Shown here piece after piece: positions 28,454-36,813 of a stretch of DNA of 64,000 nucleotides. Below the pieces are notes generated by a model. That model saw only the letters and a program-made list of their open reading frames with translations. It had not been told where the DNA came from and searched no databases. Positions within the stretch are counted from its first letter, which is position 1, and each line of letters begins with the position of its first letter. This DNA is from Candidatus Pelagibacter sp. HIMB1321 (GTDB lineage Bacteria > Pseudomonadota > Alphaproteobacteria > Pelagibacterales > Pelagibacteraceae): the NCBI RefSeq assembly GCF_900177485.1, contig NZ_LT840186.1, positions 1,054,001 through 1,118,000 of the forward strand, read 5' to 3'. The translations under genes were made by a program, and so were the position numbers.

Positions 28454-28538
28454 TGGTGGGCGAAGAGAGAATCGAACTCTCACTTCTTGCGAAACACGAT
28501 TTTGAGTCGTGCGCGTCTACCAGTTCCGCCATTCGCCC
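28454..28538 (-). tRNA. tRNA-Leu (anticodon CAA), CCA encoded
   Basis: On the minus strand an 85-base class II tRNA with a long variable arm. The acceptor stem pairs GGGCGAA with TTCGCCC, then A and CCA (28454-28457). The anticodon loop CTCAAAA gives CAA, decoding UUG. The D loop has GGTAGACG and the T arm GAGTTCGATTCTC. It is immediately upstream of the acyl-CoA synthetase gene and probably processed from a joint transcript. Confidence 0.96.
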
Positions 28539-28597
28539 TTATATAAAAATATAATTTAAATAGTATAAGAACTATAATTATATTAAAAAACAAAAAA

Positions 28598-29203
28598 ATG
28601 TTTACTCAACTTTATAATAAATGTCTTAAGTTAGCTGCTCATAAGAACTCTAACTATTTTTTAGGTATTATTTCTTTTATAGAAAGTTCTTTTTTTCCAA
28701 TCCCGCCAGATGTGATGATTGCACCCATGGCAGTTGCAAAAAAGAAAGATTTTTTAAGAATTTTTTTAATAGCAACTATTTTTTCAGTTTTAGGTGGGAT
28801 TTTTGGCTATGTGCTAGGTGCCTTTTTTTTTGATTTCGCAATGACTATTGTTGAGTTTTATAATTACCAAGAAAAAGTGAATAACATAAAAAATGCTTTA
28901 GCTGAGGGAACTGGATTTTATACATGGTTAGCTATTTTATTTTTAGCAGGATTTACTCCTCTACCTTATAAAGTTTTTACTATTACAAGTGGTTTGATCG
29001 GCTTTAATTTAATAGTTTTTATTTTTATAAGTCTTATTTCACGAGGACTCAGATTTTTTATAGTTTCCTACTTATCAGCAAAATTTGGCGATGCTTTTAC
29101 GGACTATATGAACAAACATGGACAAAAATGGTTTACTATAATTGGTATCATTATAGTAATTATTGGAGCAATAATTTATTTGTTAAAAAAATTTCATGTT
29201 TAG
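28598..29203 (+). CDS. DedA/YqaA-family membrane protein
   Basis: A 201-residue membrane protein of the SNARE-associated (DedA, YqaA subgroup) type. It has the family start LGIISFIESSFFPIPPDVMIAPMAV with the conserved proline and acidic pair at the first helix, and FLAGFTPLPYKVFTITSGLIG as the central re-entrant region, plus four or so membrane segments. DedA relatives move phospholipids or undecaprenyl phosphate across membranes; a precise role for YqaA forms is not established. It overlaps the dsbB start by eight bases. Confidence 0.9.
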   Translation: MFTQLYNKCLKLAAHKNSNYFLGIISFIESSFFPIPPDVMIAPMAVAKKKDFLRIFLIATIFSVLGGIFGYVLGAFFFDFAMTIVEFYNYQEKVNNIKNALAEGTGFYTWLAILFLAGFTPLPYKVFTITSGLIGFNLIVFIFISLISRGLRFFIVSYLSAKFGDAFTDYMNKHGQKWFTIIGIIIVIIGAIIYLLKKFHV

Positions 29204-29687
29204 TTTAACAAAACAACATTATTTACGAATTTTATTTACATTAAGCTGTTTAATTTTATTGTCGGCTTTAATTATTGAATATGTTCTTGGCTACCAACCT
29301 TGTAATTTATGTATAATTGAAAGAATTCCATATGGACTTGCTATAATCATTTTAATTTTAAATAATTTTTTTAAGAAAGATCAACTATTCCATAATATTC
29401 TATTGATATTAGTGTTTTCATTTTCAATCATCATTTCGGTATACCATTTTGGTATAGAGCAAGGTTTTGTGGAAGAATCCACTGTATGCGCATCACAAAA
29501 TATTGATTTGATGACTAGAGAGCAAATTTTAAATTCATTAAAAGAATTAAACATTAGCTGCAAAAATGTAGCATTTAGGATTTTTGGTTTATCACTTACA
29601 ACGTATAATTTATTTACTAGCGTATTAATGTTAATAATGTCACTTAAAATTTTATCACTTACTAATAATCATGATATCAAAAAATAA
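29196..29687 (+). CDS. dsbB: DsbB-family disulfide bond formation protein
   Basis: A 163-residue four-helix membrane protein that reoxidises periplasmic disulfide carriers and passes electrons to quinone. The first periplasmic loop has the CNLC redox pair in GYQPCNLCIIERIPYG, and the second loop has the second pair of cysteines (STVCASQ and NISCKNV). Hydrophobic segments flank both loops as expected. No dsbA is adjacent, but the ubiquinone gene coq7 overlaps its end, and DsbB uses ubiquinone as acceptor, a possible functional tie. Confidence 0.9.
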   Translation: MFSLTKQHYLRILFTLSCLILLSALIIEYVLGYQPCNLCIIERIPYGLAIIILILNNFFKKDQLFHNILLILVFSFSIIISVYHFGIEQGFVEESTVCASQNIDLMTREQILNSLKELNISCKNVAFRIFGLSLTTYNLFTSVLMLIMSLKILSLTNNHDIKK

Positions 29688-30198
29688 AATTGAAGAATTT
29701 ATTCGTGTAGATCACGCTGGTGAAAGGGGAGCTGTCAAAATATATGAAGGTCAACTTCTTGCTTTAAATACCTTAGTTAAAAACGAAAAATTAAAAAAGA
29801 TAATTGAGGAAATGAAAGTTCACGAAAAAGAACATTGTGAATTTTTTGAAAAGGAGATTAAGAAAAGAGATATTAAACCAACCAAACTTTTACCTTTATG
29901 GGATTTGCTAGGTGTTGCCCTGGGTTTTGGTTCCACAATTCTTGGAAAAAAAGCTGCAATGCTTTGTACTGCTTCAGTTGAGGAGGTGATTGATAAACAT
30001 TATCAAAGTCAAATAGATCAATTAGACAAAACAGAAAAAGAATTAAAAAAAAATATAACTAAGTTTAGAGAAGACGAACTGCATCATAAAGATATAGCCT
30101 ATGAAAAAGGTGCAACTAAAAAAGGCTGTTATTCAATTCTCGATAAAGTTATTAAAACTGGATCTAAAATTGCAATTAATATTTCTGAAAAAATCTAA
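29671..30198 (+). CDS. coq7: Demethoxyubiquinone hydroxylase
   Basis: A 175-residue di-iron enzyme that performs the late ring hydroxylation of ubiquinone synthesis. The ferritin-like diiron ligands are seen in RVDHAGERGAVKIYEGQ, EEMKVHEKEHCEFF, SVEEVIDKHYQ and FREDELHHKDIAYEKGA, matching the paired E and ExxH motifs of the Coq7 family. It overlaps dsbB by 17 bases. ubiE and ubiB, also in this window, work in the same pathway. The other ring hydroxylases are not seen here. Confidence 0.94.
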   Translation: MISKNKIEEFIRVDHAGERGAVKIYEGQLLALNTLVKNEKLKKIIEEMKVHEKEHCEFFEKEIKKRDIKPTKLLPLWDLLGVALGFGSTILGKKAAMLCTASVEEVIDKHYQSQIDQLDKTEKELKKNITKFREDELHHKDIAYEKGATKKGCYSILDKVIKTGSKIAINISEKI

Positions 30199-30204
30199 AC
30201 TTTT

Positions 30205-30774
30205 TTAATTTTCTAGCTCAACATCCCAATATAAATAATCCATCCAACTTTTATGCAAATAATTTGGGGGGAAATGTTTTCCATTCTTATGCAAGTCTTC
30301 TGTAGATGGTTGAAATGGATGTTGATTTAATTTCATTCCAGAAAACTTAAGAAGTTTTCCACCTTTTTTTACATTACAAGTAGAGCATGCTGTTACAACA
30401 TTATCCCAATTTGTTTCCCCACCTTTAGATCTCGGCAGCAGATGATCAAACGTTAACTCTTCTCCACTTCCGCAGTATTGGCATGAAAAACGATCTCTTA
30501 AAAATACATTAAATCTTGTAAAACTTGGTTTAGTTTGTGGAACTATATAACTTTTCAATGCTATGACACTTGGAAGCTTCATTTCAAAAGATGGACTTCT
30601 AATTTGTCTATCATAGTTACTAACAATAACTACACGATCTAAAAAAACAGATTTGACTGCATCCTGCCAAGACCAAAGAGAAAGTGGATAATAACTTAAA
30701 GGTCTATAATCTGCATTCAATACAAGTGCAGGACACTTTTCAAGTGAAACACTTTGCTCAATAAAATCATTCAT
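30205..30774 (-). CDS. HNH endonuclease family protein
   Basis: A 189-residue protein of the alphaproteobacterial HNH type. The core lies near residues 95-150, with zinc cysteines in CQYCGSG and CSTCNVKKGG around the HNH signature LTFDHLLPRSKGGETNWDNVVTAC. The N-terminal part starts with CPALVLNADYRPLSYYPLSLWSW, a conserved block in this chromosomal family whose role is unknown. It probably is a DNA-nicking or repair protein rather than a mobile-element endonuclease, because no intron or mobile DNA is beside it. Confidence 0.88.
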   Translation of the reverse strand: MNDFIEQSVSLEKCPALVLNADYRPLSYYPLSLWSWQDAVKSVFLDRVVIVSNYDRQIRSPSFEMKLPSVIALKSYIVPQTKPSFTRFNVFLRDRFSCQYCGSGEELTFDHLLPRSKGGETNWDNVVTACSTCNVKKGGKLLKFSGMKLNQHPFQPSTEDLHKNGKHFPPNYLHKSWMDYLYWDVELEN

Positions 30775-30822
30775 TAAAAAATCTTATAACAATTAAAAGC
30801 TGATATCAATATTACTAATGTG

Positions 30823-31473
30823 TTAAATATTTTTTAAAATATAATTTAAAGCTATGCTAGATGCTTCAATTGGAATGTGATGTGCACAATTTTTAATAAG
30901 ATGAGTTTCAACATTAACTTTCTCTCTCAGGAGAAAATCTTTTGCTTCTAATAAATAAGTAGGTGAAACAATATCATCTTGATCACCATGAAGCAAAAGA
31001 ACATTTGTATTATTTTTTTTTCTTAGTTTTAGATTTTCAGAATTAATTATCTTTCCTGAAAATCCAACAATACTACTAAAAGACTTCTCGGCTGTGAGAC
31101 CTACATTTATTGACATCATACATCCTTGACTAAATCCAGATAAACAAATTTGATTATTTTCAAGTTGATATTCTTCTTTAATTTCATCTAAAAATTTATT
31201 AATTTTTTTTTCCGCTTTTAAAGACTCATCCAAAATATATTTTGGATCATCTTTTGTTAAATCAAACCATTGGTAGCCAGATGGATTTATTGAACATTGT
31301 TCATGACCATTTGGACAAATAAAAACTGTGTTTGGTAAATGTCTTTTCCAATTTAGTGTAAGCATGCTTATGTCTTTACCGTCACCACCATATCCATGAA
31401 ATAAAACAACAATATTGTTAATATTATCATTTTTTTCTGGTTTTATAATTGTGCTTTCAAGACAAAATGTCAT
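30823..31473 (-). CDS. Carboxylesterase/phospholipase-like alpha/beta hydrolase
   Basis: From the ATG at 31473 (MTFCLESTIIKPEK) a 216-residue alpha/beta hydrolase. The oxyanion loop is VLFHGYGGDGKDI, the nucleophile elbow GFSQGCMMS, and the catalytic Asp and His are in HGDQDDIVSP and CAHHIPIEA. This order fits the carboxylesterase/acyl-protein thioesterase group. An ATG at 31509 would add 12 residues (MFIKIKNILNLF). The gene is divergent from the small HIG1-like gene. The substrate is unknown. Confidence 0.84.
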   Translation of the reverse strand: MTFCLESTIIKPEKNDNINNIVVLFHGYGGDGKDISMLTLNWKRHLPNTVFICPNGHEQCSINPSGYQWFDLTKDDPKYILDESLKAEKKINKFLDEIKEEYQLENNQICLSGFSQGCMMSINVGLTAEKSFSSIVGFSGKIINSENLKLRKKNNTNVLLLHGDQDDIVSPTYLLEAKDFLLREKVNVETHLIKNCAHHIPIEASSIALNYILKNI

Positions 31474-31523
31474 AAATAAATTTAATATGTTTTTTATTTT
31501 GATAAACACTTTACAATAAAATT

Positions 31524-31727
31524 ATGTTTACAGGAATATTTGTTAAAATTTTATCAATTGTCCTTTTGCTTGCAGTCGGCATAGTTCTCATTCTTGGAAT
31601 TGGCACATTGTTTAAGGGTGGGAGCACAAGTAAAAAATACTCCAATAAATTAATGCAGCTGAGGGTTCTATTGCAATTTATTGCGATAATTCTTCTAATA
31701 GTTTTCGCTTATTTTTTTAAAAATTAA
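31524..31727 (+). CDS. Twin-transmembrane HIG1-domain-like protein
   Basis: A 67-residue protein with two membrane helices (about residues 8-28 and 47-64) joined by a short basic loop GGSTSKKYSNKLMQLRVLLQ. This matches the small HIG1-domain or twin-transmembrane proteins of alphaproteobacteria, whose mitochondrial relatives associate with respiratory complexes. The role here is inferred only from that similarity. It starts 50 bases from the divergent esterase start and overlaps the TlpA-like gene by four bases tail to tail. Confidence 0.8.
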   Translation: MFTGIFVKILSIVLLLAVGIVLILGIGTLFKGGSTSKKYSNKLMQLRVLLQFIAIILLIVFAYFFKN

Positions 31728-32233
31728 TTATAATTTTTAATCCACTCAATAAATTCTTTATCTAAAAAATCTATCGAACCAATGACTCTTGCAAATTCCT
31801 CACCTTCTTTATTAAATAAAATTGTTGTTGGAACTCCCCGTAGACTTAAATCTTTGGCCAATGTTTTTGGATTATCAAAATAAATATTCAAATTTTTAAT
31901 ATCTAAATCTTTAAAAAATCGATCAGATTTTTTGAAACTATCTTTTCCTATATTAATAGGAAATATTTCAATATTACTCAGCTCTGGTGTCAATTTTAAT
32001 CCATCAAGTGAAGGCATTTCTTCTTTGCAAGGTGCGCACCAAGTAGCCCAAAAATTCAATAATACTAATTTTCCTCTTAATTCAGATAAATTTATAATTT
32101 TTTCATTAGCATCAAGGAAAGTAATATTTTCATACGTTTTTAATTCTTTATTGATGATAAGATTTTTGATTTTTGGAAAATCATCAGCTATTGCATGAGA
32201 AATAAAGAAAATAAAAATTACTAAAAATCTCAT
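31724..32233 (-). CDS. TlpA/ResA-like thiol-disulfide oxidoreductase
   Basis: From the ATG at 32233 the protein begins MRFLVIFIFFISHAIADD, a signal peptide, and has 169 residues. The thioredoxin active site is WATWCAPCKEEMPS, followed by the cis-proline loop RGVPTTILF, so it is exported to the periplasm and reduces disulfides, for instance in cytochrome c maturation. A longer frame to 32281 would cross the divergent argH start and lose the signal sequence, so it is not used. It is divergent from argH by only 24 bases. Confidence 0.9.
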   Translation of the reverse strand: MRFLVIFIFFISHAIADDFPKIKNLIINKELKTYENITFLDANEKIINLSELRGKLVLLNFWATWCAPCKEEMPSLDGLKLTPELSNIEIFPINIGKDSFKKSDRFFKDLDIKNLNIYFDNPKTLAKDLSLRGVPTTILFNKEGEEFARVIGSIDFLDKEFIEWIKNYN

Positions 32234-32257
32234 ATTTAATAGGTATAAGTAATTATC

Positions 32258-33649
32258 ATGGCTAAAAATAAAAACAACCAAGCAATTTGGAATACCAGAA
32301 TAAAGAAAAAAGCCTCTACACTTTTTGCTAAAGTTGGTAGCTCAATTGATATTGATAAAAGATTATACAAAGAAGATATCCGTGGCTCAATTGTCCATGT
32401 TGAAATGCTTTTCAAACAAAAAATAATATCTTTTAAGGTTAAAAATAAGATTATTTATGGATTGCAAAAAATAGAAAAGCAAATTTCAAAAAATAATTTT
32501 GAATTTAATAAAAAATATGAAGATATTCATATGAATATTGAGAAACAACTTTTTCAAATGATAGGAGAAGAGGCTGGCTATATTCATACTGCAAGATCAA
32601 GAAATGATCAGGTAATTACTGATTTTAAATTATGGATAAAGTCAGCTACCAAAGAAATTAATACAAATATCGAAAAAATTATTAAATCAACTCTAAAATT
32701 ATCAGAAAAAAATATTGAAACTATAATGCCTGGTTTTACTCATCTGAAAAATGCTCAACCAATTTCATTGGCACATTACTTCATGGCTTATGTGGAAATT
32801 TTTAAAAGAGATAAGAAAAGATTTACTAATAACCTAGACAATTTAAATGAATGTCCGCTCGGTGTAGCAGCACTTTCAGGGACTTCATTTAATATTGATA
32901 GGCATTATTCTTCAAACAAACTTGGTTTCAATCAACCAACTAATAATTCAATAGATACCGTATCAGATAGAGATTTTGTATTGGATTTCCTTTATTGTGT
33001 GTCTGTTTGTTCAATGCATATTTCGAGAATTGCAGAAGAATTAATCATTTGGAACTCAGATGGTTTTAATTTAATTCAACTATCAGATAAAGTCGTAACT
33101 GGGTCTTCTATAATGCCACAAAAAAAGAACCCTGATCTGCTTGAATATTTAAGAGGTAAATCTGGAATTTCATTTGGAAATTTATTTTCGATGTTAACAA
33201 TACTTAAGGGCTTACCCTTATCTTACTTCAAGGATATGCAGGATGATAAGGAAATAGTTTTTAAATCGTACGATACATTGATCAATTGTTTAATGATATT
33301 TGATGAAATTTTAAAAAATATCTCTCCTAATAAAAAGAAAATGTTAGAGTTGGCTAATTTAGGTTTTATTACAGCCACCGATCTAGCTGATTATTTGGTA
33401 AAAAATCATGCAATGTCTTTTAGAAAAGCATATCAAAAAACTGCAGAGATTGTGAATTATGCAGAAAAAAAGAAGAAGAAGTTAAATGATTTAAAAATTG
33501 AAGAATTAAAAAAAATTGAACCAAAATTAACAAGTGATGTTTTAAAAGTTTTTGACTTAAGAAATTCAATAAATTCAAAAAAATCTTATGGAGGAACATC
33601 TTTTGAAAACATAAAAAGAATGATAATGAAATACAAAAAGAATAAATGA
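32258..33649 (+). CDS. argH: Argininosuccinate lyase
   Basis: A 463-residue enzyme that splits argininosuccinate into arginine and fumarate, the last step of arginine synthesis. It has the fumarase/ASL superfamily signature TGSSIMPQKKNPD (catalytic Ser loop) and early conserved blocks HMNIEKQLFQMIG and HTARSRNDQV. It begins a plus-strand run in which each stop overlaps the next start by four bases (ATGA): argH, the LptM-like gene, lysA. This grouping is common in alphaproteobacteria. Confidence 0.97.
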   Translation: MAKNKNNQAIWNTRIKKKASTLFAKVGSSIDIDKRLYKEDIRGSIVHVEMLFKQKIISFKVKNKIIYGLQKIEKQISKNNFEFNKKYEDIHMNIEKQLFQMIGEEAGYIHTARSRNDQVITDFKLWIKSATKEINTNIEKIIKSTLKLSEKNIETIMPGFTHLKNAQPISLAHYFMAYVEIFKRDKKRFTNNLDNLNECPLGVAALSGTSFNIDRHYSSNKLGFNQPTNNSIDTVSDRDFVLDFLYCVSVCSMHISRIAEELIIWNSDGFNLIQLSDKVVTGSSIMPQKKNPDLLEYLRGKSGISFGNLFSMLTILKGLPLSYFKDMQDDKEIVFKSYDTLINCLMIFDEILKNISPNKKKMLELANLGFITATDLADYLVKNHAMSFRKAYQKTAEIVNYAEKKKKKLNDLKIEELKKIEPKLTSDVLKVFDLRNSINSKKSYGGTSFENIKRMIMKYKKNK

Positions 33650-33780
33650 TAAAAAAAATTTATATATTGCTGTTTATCTCTATTCTAATTTGTTCTTGTG
33701 GTAAAAAAGGAGACCCAGTTTACAAAGAAGATAATCAAAATGTAGAGAAGAAAAGTATCCAAATAACTACATTTTCATGA
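33646..33780 (+). CDS. lptM: Small LptM-like (YifL) lipoprotein
   Basis: A 44-residue frame starting MIKKIYILLFISILICSCGKK. It is a lipoprotein signal with the lipobox LICSC, and after the lipidated Cys comes GKKGDPVY, matching the CG-K-G-P-Y signature of LptM, the small lipoprotein that helps mature the LptD-LptE outer-membrane gate. Its start overlaps the argH stop (ATGA) and its stop overlaps the lysA start (ATGA), so it is clearly part of the operon. The family is found between argH and lysA in other alphaproteobacteria. It is much shorter than the enteric form (about 67). Confidence 0.85.
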   Translation: MIKKIYILLFISILICSCGKKGDPVYKEDNQNVEKKSIQITTFS

Positions 33781-34991
33781 TTTATAAAAAAAATAAACTT
33801 ACTATAGATCATTTAGATATAGGCAATATTGCAAAAAAATTTAAAACACCTATTTATTGTTATTCCCTAAAAACAATTGAAGCTAACATTAAAAATATTA
33901 AATCACATTTCAAAAGTATAAACCCTCTAATATGTTATGCAGTAAAAGCTAATTCTAATTTAGGAATTTTAAAAGAAATAAAAAAAAATAACCTTGGTGC
34001 AGATGTTGTATCAGTTGGTGAGCTAATGAAAGCTCTTAAAGCAGGAATTAGTCCTAAAAAGATTGTATTTTCTGGAGTTGGAAAAACTTATGAAGAAATT
34101 GAATATGCAATAAATAGAAACATACTTTTGATAAATACAGAGTCTAAAAGTGAAATATTGCAAATAGAAAAAATTGCTAAAAAGAAAAAAAAAATTGTTA
34201 ATATAGGGATCAGACTTAACCCAAATACAGACGCTAAAACTTTAAGCCAAATATCAACAGGTAAAAAAGAAAATAAGTTTGGTGTAGCTCAAAAAACATT
34301 TTTAAAATTAGTCAATATGGCAAAGAAATCTGAAATTCTTAATTTAAAATGTTTAAGCGTACACATTGGTAGTCAGATTCTTAGTCATAAACCATATCAA
34401 AAAATGCTAAGTGTAGTAAGTAAAGTAATAAAGCTGTCAAATTATAAGTTTGAATATGTTGATTTAGGAGGAGGAATGGGAATTGATTATAATCACGATC
34501 ATTCTAAATTAGATTTAAAAAAATACTCCATAGAAATAAAAAAATTTTTAAAGGCTAATAAATGTAAAATTATATTTGAACCTGGAAGATCTATAGTAGG
34601 AAATTCTAGTATTTTAATAACTAAGATTATTTATATCAAAGAGGGATTTAAAAAAGATTTTGTAATTTTAGACGCTGCCATGAATGATTTGATGAGACCT
34701 GCTTTGTATGGTGCAAAACATAAAATTATTCCTCTAAACAAAATTAAAAAAATATCAAAAAAAAGTTATGAATTTGTTGGCCCTGTATGTGAGAGCACTG
34801 ACACTTTTTCAACAATCAAAAGATATCAAAAATTGAATGAAAAAGATTATCTGGCTATTTGTGATGTTGGTGCTTATGGAATGTCTTTAGCTTCGAATTA
34901 TAACCTTAGACCAAAACCATTGGAAATTTTAATCAAAAATTCAAAAGTTCAGATTTTAAATAAGAGGCAAAAAATATCTGATCTAATATAA
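33777..34991 (+). CDS. lysA: Diaminopimelate decarboxylase
   Basis: Catalyses the last step of lysine synthesis with pyridoxal phosphate. The 404-residue protein has the PLP lysine in CYAVKANSNLGIL (about residues 57-69), the phosphate loop GGGMGIDY, EPGRSIVGNSS, and the substrate-side cysteine in GPVCESTDTF. Its ATG overlaps the lptM stop. plsC follows 11 bases after its stop and is probably in the same transcript. Confidence 0.96.
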   Translation: MIYKKNKLTIDHLDIGNIAKKFKTPIYCYSLKTIEANIKNIKSHFKSINPLICYAVKANSNLGILKEIKKNNLGADVVSVGELMKALKAGISPKKIVFSGVGKTYEEIEYAINRNILLINTESKSEILQIEKIAKKKKKIVNIGIRLNPNTDAKTLSQISTGKKENKFGVAQKTFLKLVNMAKKSEILNLKCLSVHIGSQILSHKPYQKMLSVVSKVIKLSNYKFEYVDLGGGMGIDYNHDHSKLDLKKYSIEIKKFLKANKCKIIFEPGRSIVGNSSILITKIIYIKEGFKKDFVILDAAMNDLMRPALYGAKHKIIPLNKIKKISKKSYEFVGPVCESTDTFSTIKRYQKLNEKDYLAICDVGAYGMSLASNYNLRPKPLEILIKNSKVQILNKRQKISDLI

Positions 34992-35002
34992 TATTCAAAA
35001 TA

Positions 35003-35704
35003 ATGTTAAGAAATATTATATTTTCTATAATTTTTTTTTCAGGAATTATTTTTATATCAATTGTATTCCTGCCAGCATTAATTTTGCCCCAAAAAATAAT
35101 TTTAATTGGAGGTAAATTAATGGGTTATTGGACAGGTTTTTGTCTCAAAAATATTTTATCAGTGAAAATAAAAATCCTAGGCTCAGAAAATATTATAGAT
35201 AACGAAAAATTTTTTATTGCAGCTTCTCATCAATCAATGTTTGAAACATTTTACTTACAAACAATTTTTAATTCACCTGTATTTATTTTAAAAAGAGAGC
35301 TTATTTTAATCCCTATTTTTGGATGGTATCTAAAAAAGATAGGATCAATTTCTATAAAAAGAAATAAGGTTACAAAAGATAATTTAAGTTTTTTTGAAGA
35401 TGTATCAAAAATAATAAATAAAAGTAAAAGACCTTTAATAATTTTTCCGCAAGGAACTAGGGTTAACCCAGAGGAAAGACCAGCTTTTAAAAAAGGTGTA
35501 GGCAGGATCTATGATGAGTTGAAAATATCTTGTCAACCAGTAGCAATAAACTCTGGTTATATTTGGCCCAAAAAAGGTTTAAAACAATCAAAAAAAGATA
35601 TTACAATATCTATATTACCTAAAATAACACTAGGAATGGATAAAAATGAATTTACGAGAGAATTAGAAAAAAAAATTTATAATGAATTAGATAGGGTTAA
35701 TTAA
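35003..35704 (+). CDS. plsC: 1-acyl-sn-glycerol-3-phosphate acyltransferase
   Basis: A 233-residue membrane-bound acyltransferase that adds the second fatty acid to lysophosphatidate. The N terminus is hydrophobic. The catalytic block is AASHQSMFETFY, in which the usual HX4D motif has Glu in place of Asp, a variant I recall in other alphaproteobacterial members, and the substrate-binding block is FPQGTRVNPEERPAFKKG. It meets dnaN tail to tail with a four-base overlap. Confidence 0.9.
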   Translation: MLRNIIFSIIFFSGIIFISIVFLPALILPQKIILIGGKLMGYWTGFCLKNILSVKIKILGSENIIDNEKFFIAASHQSMFETFYLQTIFNSPVFILKRELILIPIFGWYLKKIGSISIKRNKVTKDNLSFFEDVSKIINKSKRPLIIFPQGTRVNPEERPAFKKGVGRIYDELKISCQPVAINSGYIWPKKGLKQSKKDITISILPKITLGMDKNEFTRELEKKIYNELDRVN

Positions 35705-36813
35705 CCCTTCATAGGCATCACAACATAAATACTATCAAAATCTGAAGGATCTTTAATTAAAGCTGGTGATCCAGTATCATTGAAATAAATCTCAATTTTT
35801 TCACCATCTAATTGGGAGGCAACGTCAATTAGATATCTTGAATTAAAACTTATCTCTAAGTCATGGTCAAATTTTACACTAAGTGTTTCATTACCATCCC
35901 CACTGTTAGTATTATTTACTGAAAGATTTAATGCATCTTTTGTTAAGTTAAATTTAACACCATCTTTTTTGTCTAAAGATACTGAAGCTACACGATCAAC
36001 TGAACCTAAAAATGATTTTAAATCTATTTCAAGTTTTTTTTGATTATTCTTAGGAATTACTTGAATATAATTTGGAAATTTTCCATCAATTAATTTTGAA
36101 ATCAAAATACTATTATCTAGCTCAAATTTAATTTTAGATTTTACATTAGATATTTTAACATCACCATCATAGTTATCTAAAAGAGAAACCAGCTGAAATA
36201 TTGTTTTCTTTGGCAAAATAATTGGCTCAAAGTTTATTTTTTCATGGAGTCGTATCTTTGAAATAGACATTCTATGACTGTCTGTGGCAACTGATGTTAG
36301 GTAATTTTTATCTTCTACTTCAGTTTGATGAAAATATATCCCACTCAAATAATGTCTAGTTTCATCATTAGAAACTGAGAATTTACATTTATTAAGAAGT
36401 TTTAATAAACTTTTTGAATTAATTGAAAACTCATTTTCATTAAAATTTTCATCAGTAAGTGGAAATTCAGAGTGACTTATACAATTTAAATTAAAAATTG
36501 ATTTTTCAGATTCTAATTGCAATTTACTTGTATCTGACAACGATAAATTAATTTTTTTCCCCAAAGAAAATTTTCTCACAATATCATACATAATTGATGA
36601 TGTGGTTGTTGTCTTGCCTTCTTCAACTACTTCAATATTTTTAATTTGATGAATAAAAATTAAATCTAAGTCAGTTGCTGTAATAGTTAACTTCGAACTA
36701 CTTGCATCAAGTAAAACATTTGAAAGAATTGGAAGAGTGCTTCTTTTTTCTATGACACCTTGGCAATAACTTAGTGCTTGTTGTAGATCTTGCTGGTTTA
36801 CGTTAAATTTCAT
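35701..36813 (-). CDS. dnaN: DNA polymerase III beta subunit (sliding clamp)
   Basis: A 370-residue protein with the three repeated clamp domains, opening MKFNVNQQDLQQALSYCQGV and ending PSDFDSIYVVMPMKG, which match DnaN ends. The clamp rings DNA and holds polymerase III. The ATG lies within the dnaA 3' end by 11 bases, giving a dnaA-dnaN operon; recF and gyrB are not adjacent. The family length of about 370 is normal. Confidence 0.97.
   Translation of the reverse strand: MKFNVNQQDLQQALSYCQGVIEKRSTLPILSNVLLDASSSKLTITATDLDLIFIHQIKNIEVVEEGKTTTTSSIMYDIVRKFSLGKKINLSLSDTSKLQLESEKSIFNLNCISHSEFPLTDENFNENEFSINSKSLLKLLNKCKFSVSNDETRHYLSGIYFHQTEVEDKNYLTSVATDSHRMSISKIRLHEKINFEPIILPKKTIFQLVSLLDNYDGDVKISNVKSKIKFELDNSILISKLIDGKFPNYIQVIPKNNQKKLEIDLKSFLGSVDRVASVSLDKKDGVKFNLTKDALNLSVNNTNSGDGNETLSVKFDHDLEISFNSRYLIDVASQLDGEKIEIYFNDTGSPALIKDPSDFDSIYVVMPMKG

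Noticed and set aside
28448-28483. Extended N terminus of the acyl-CoA synthetase
   Set aside because: The added 12 codons lie in the tRNA-Leu gene, whose cloverleaf and CCA are clear.
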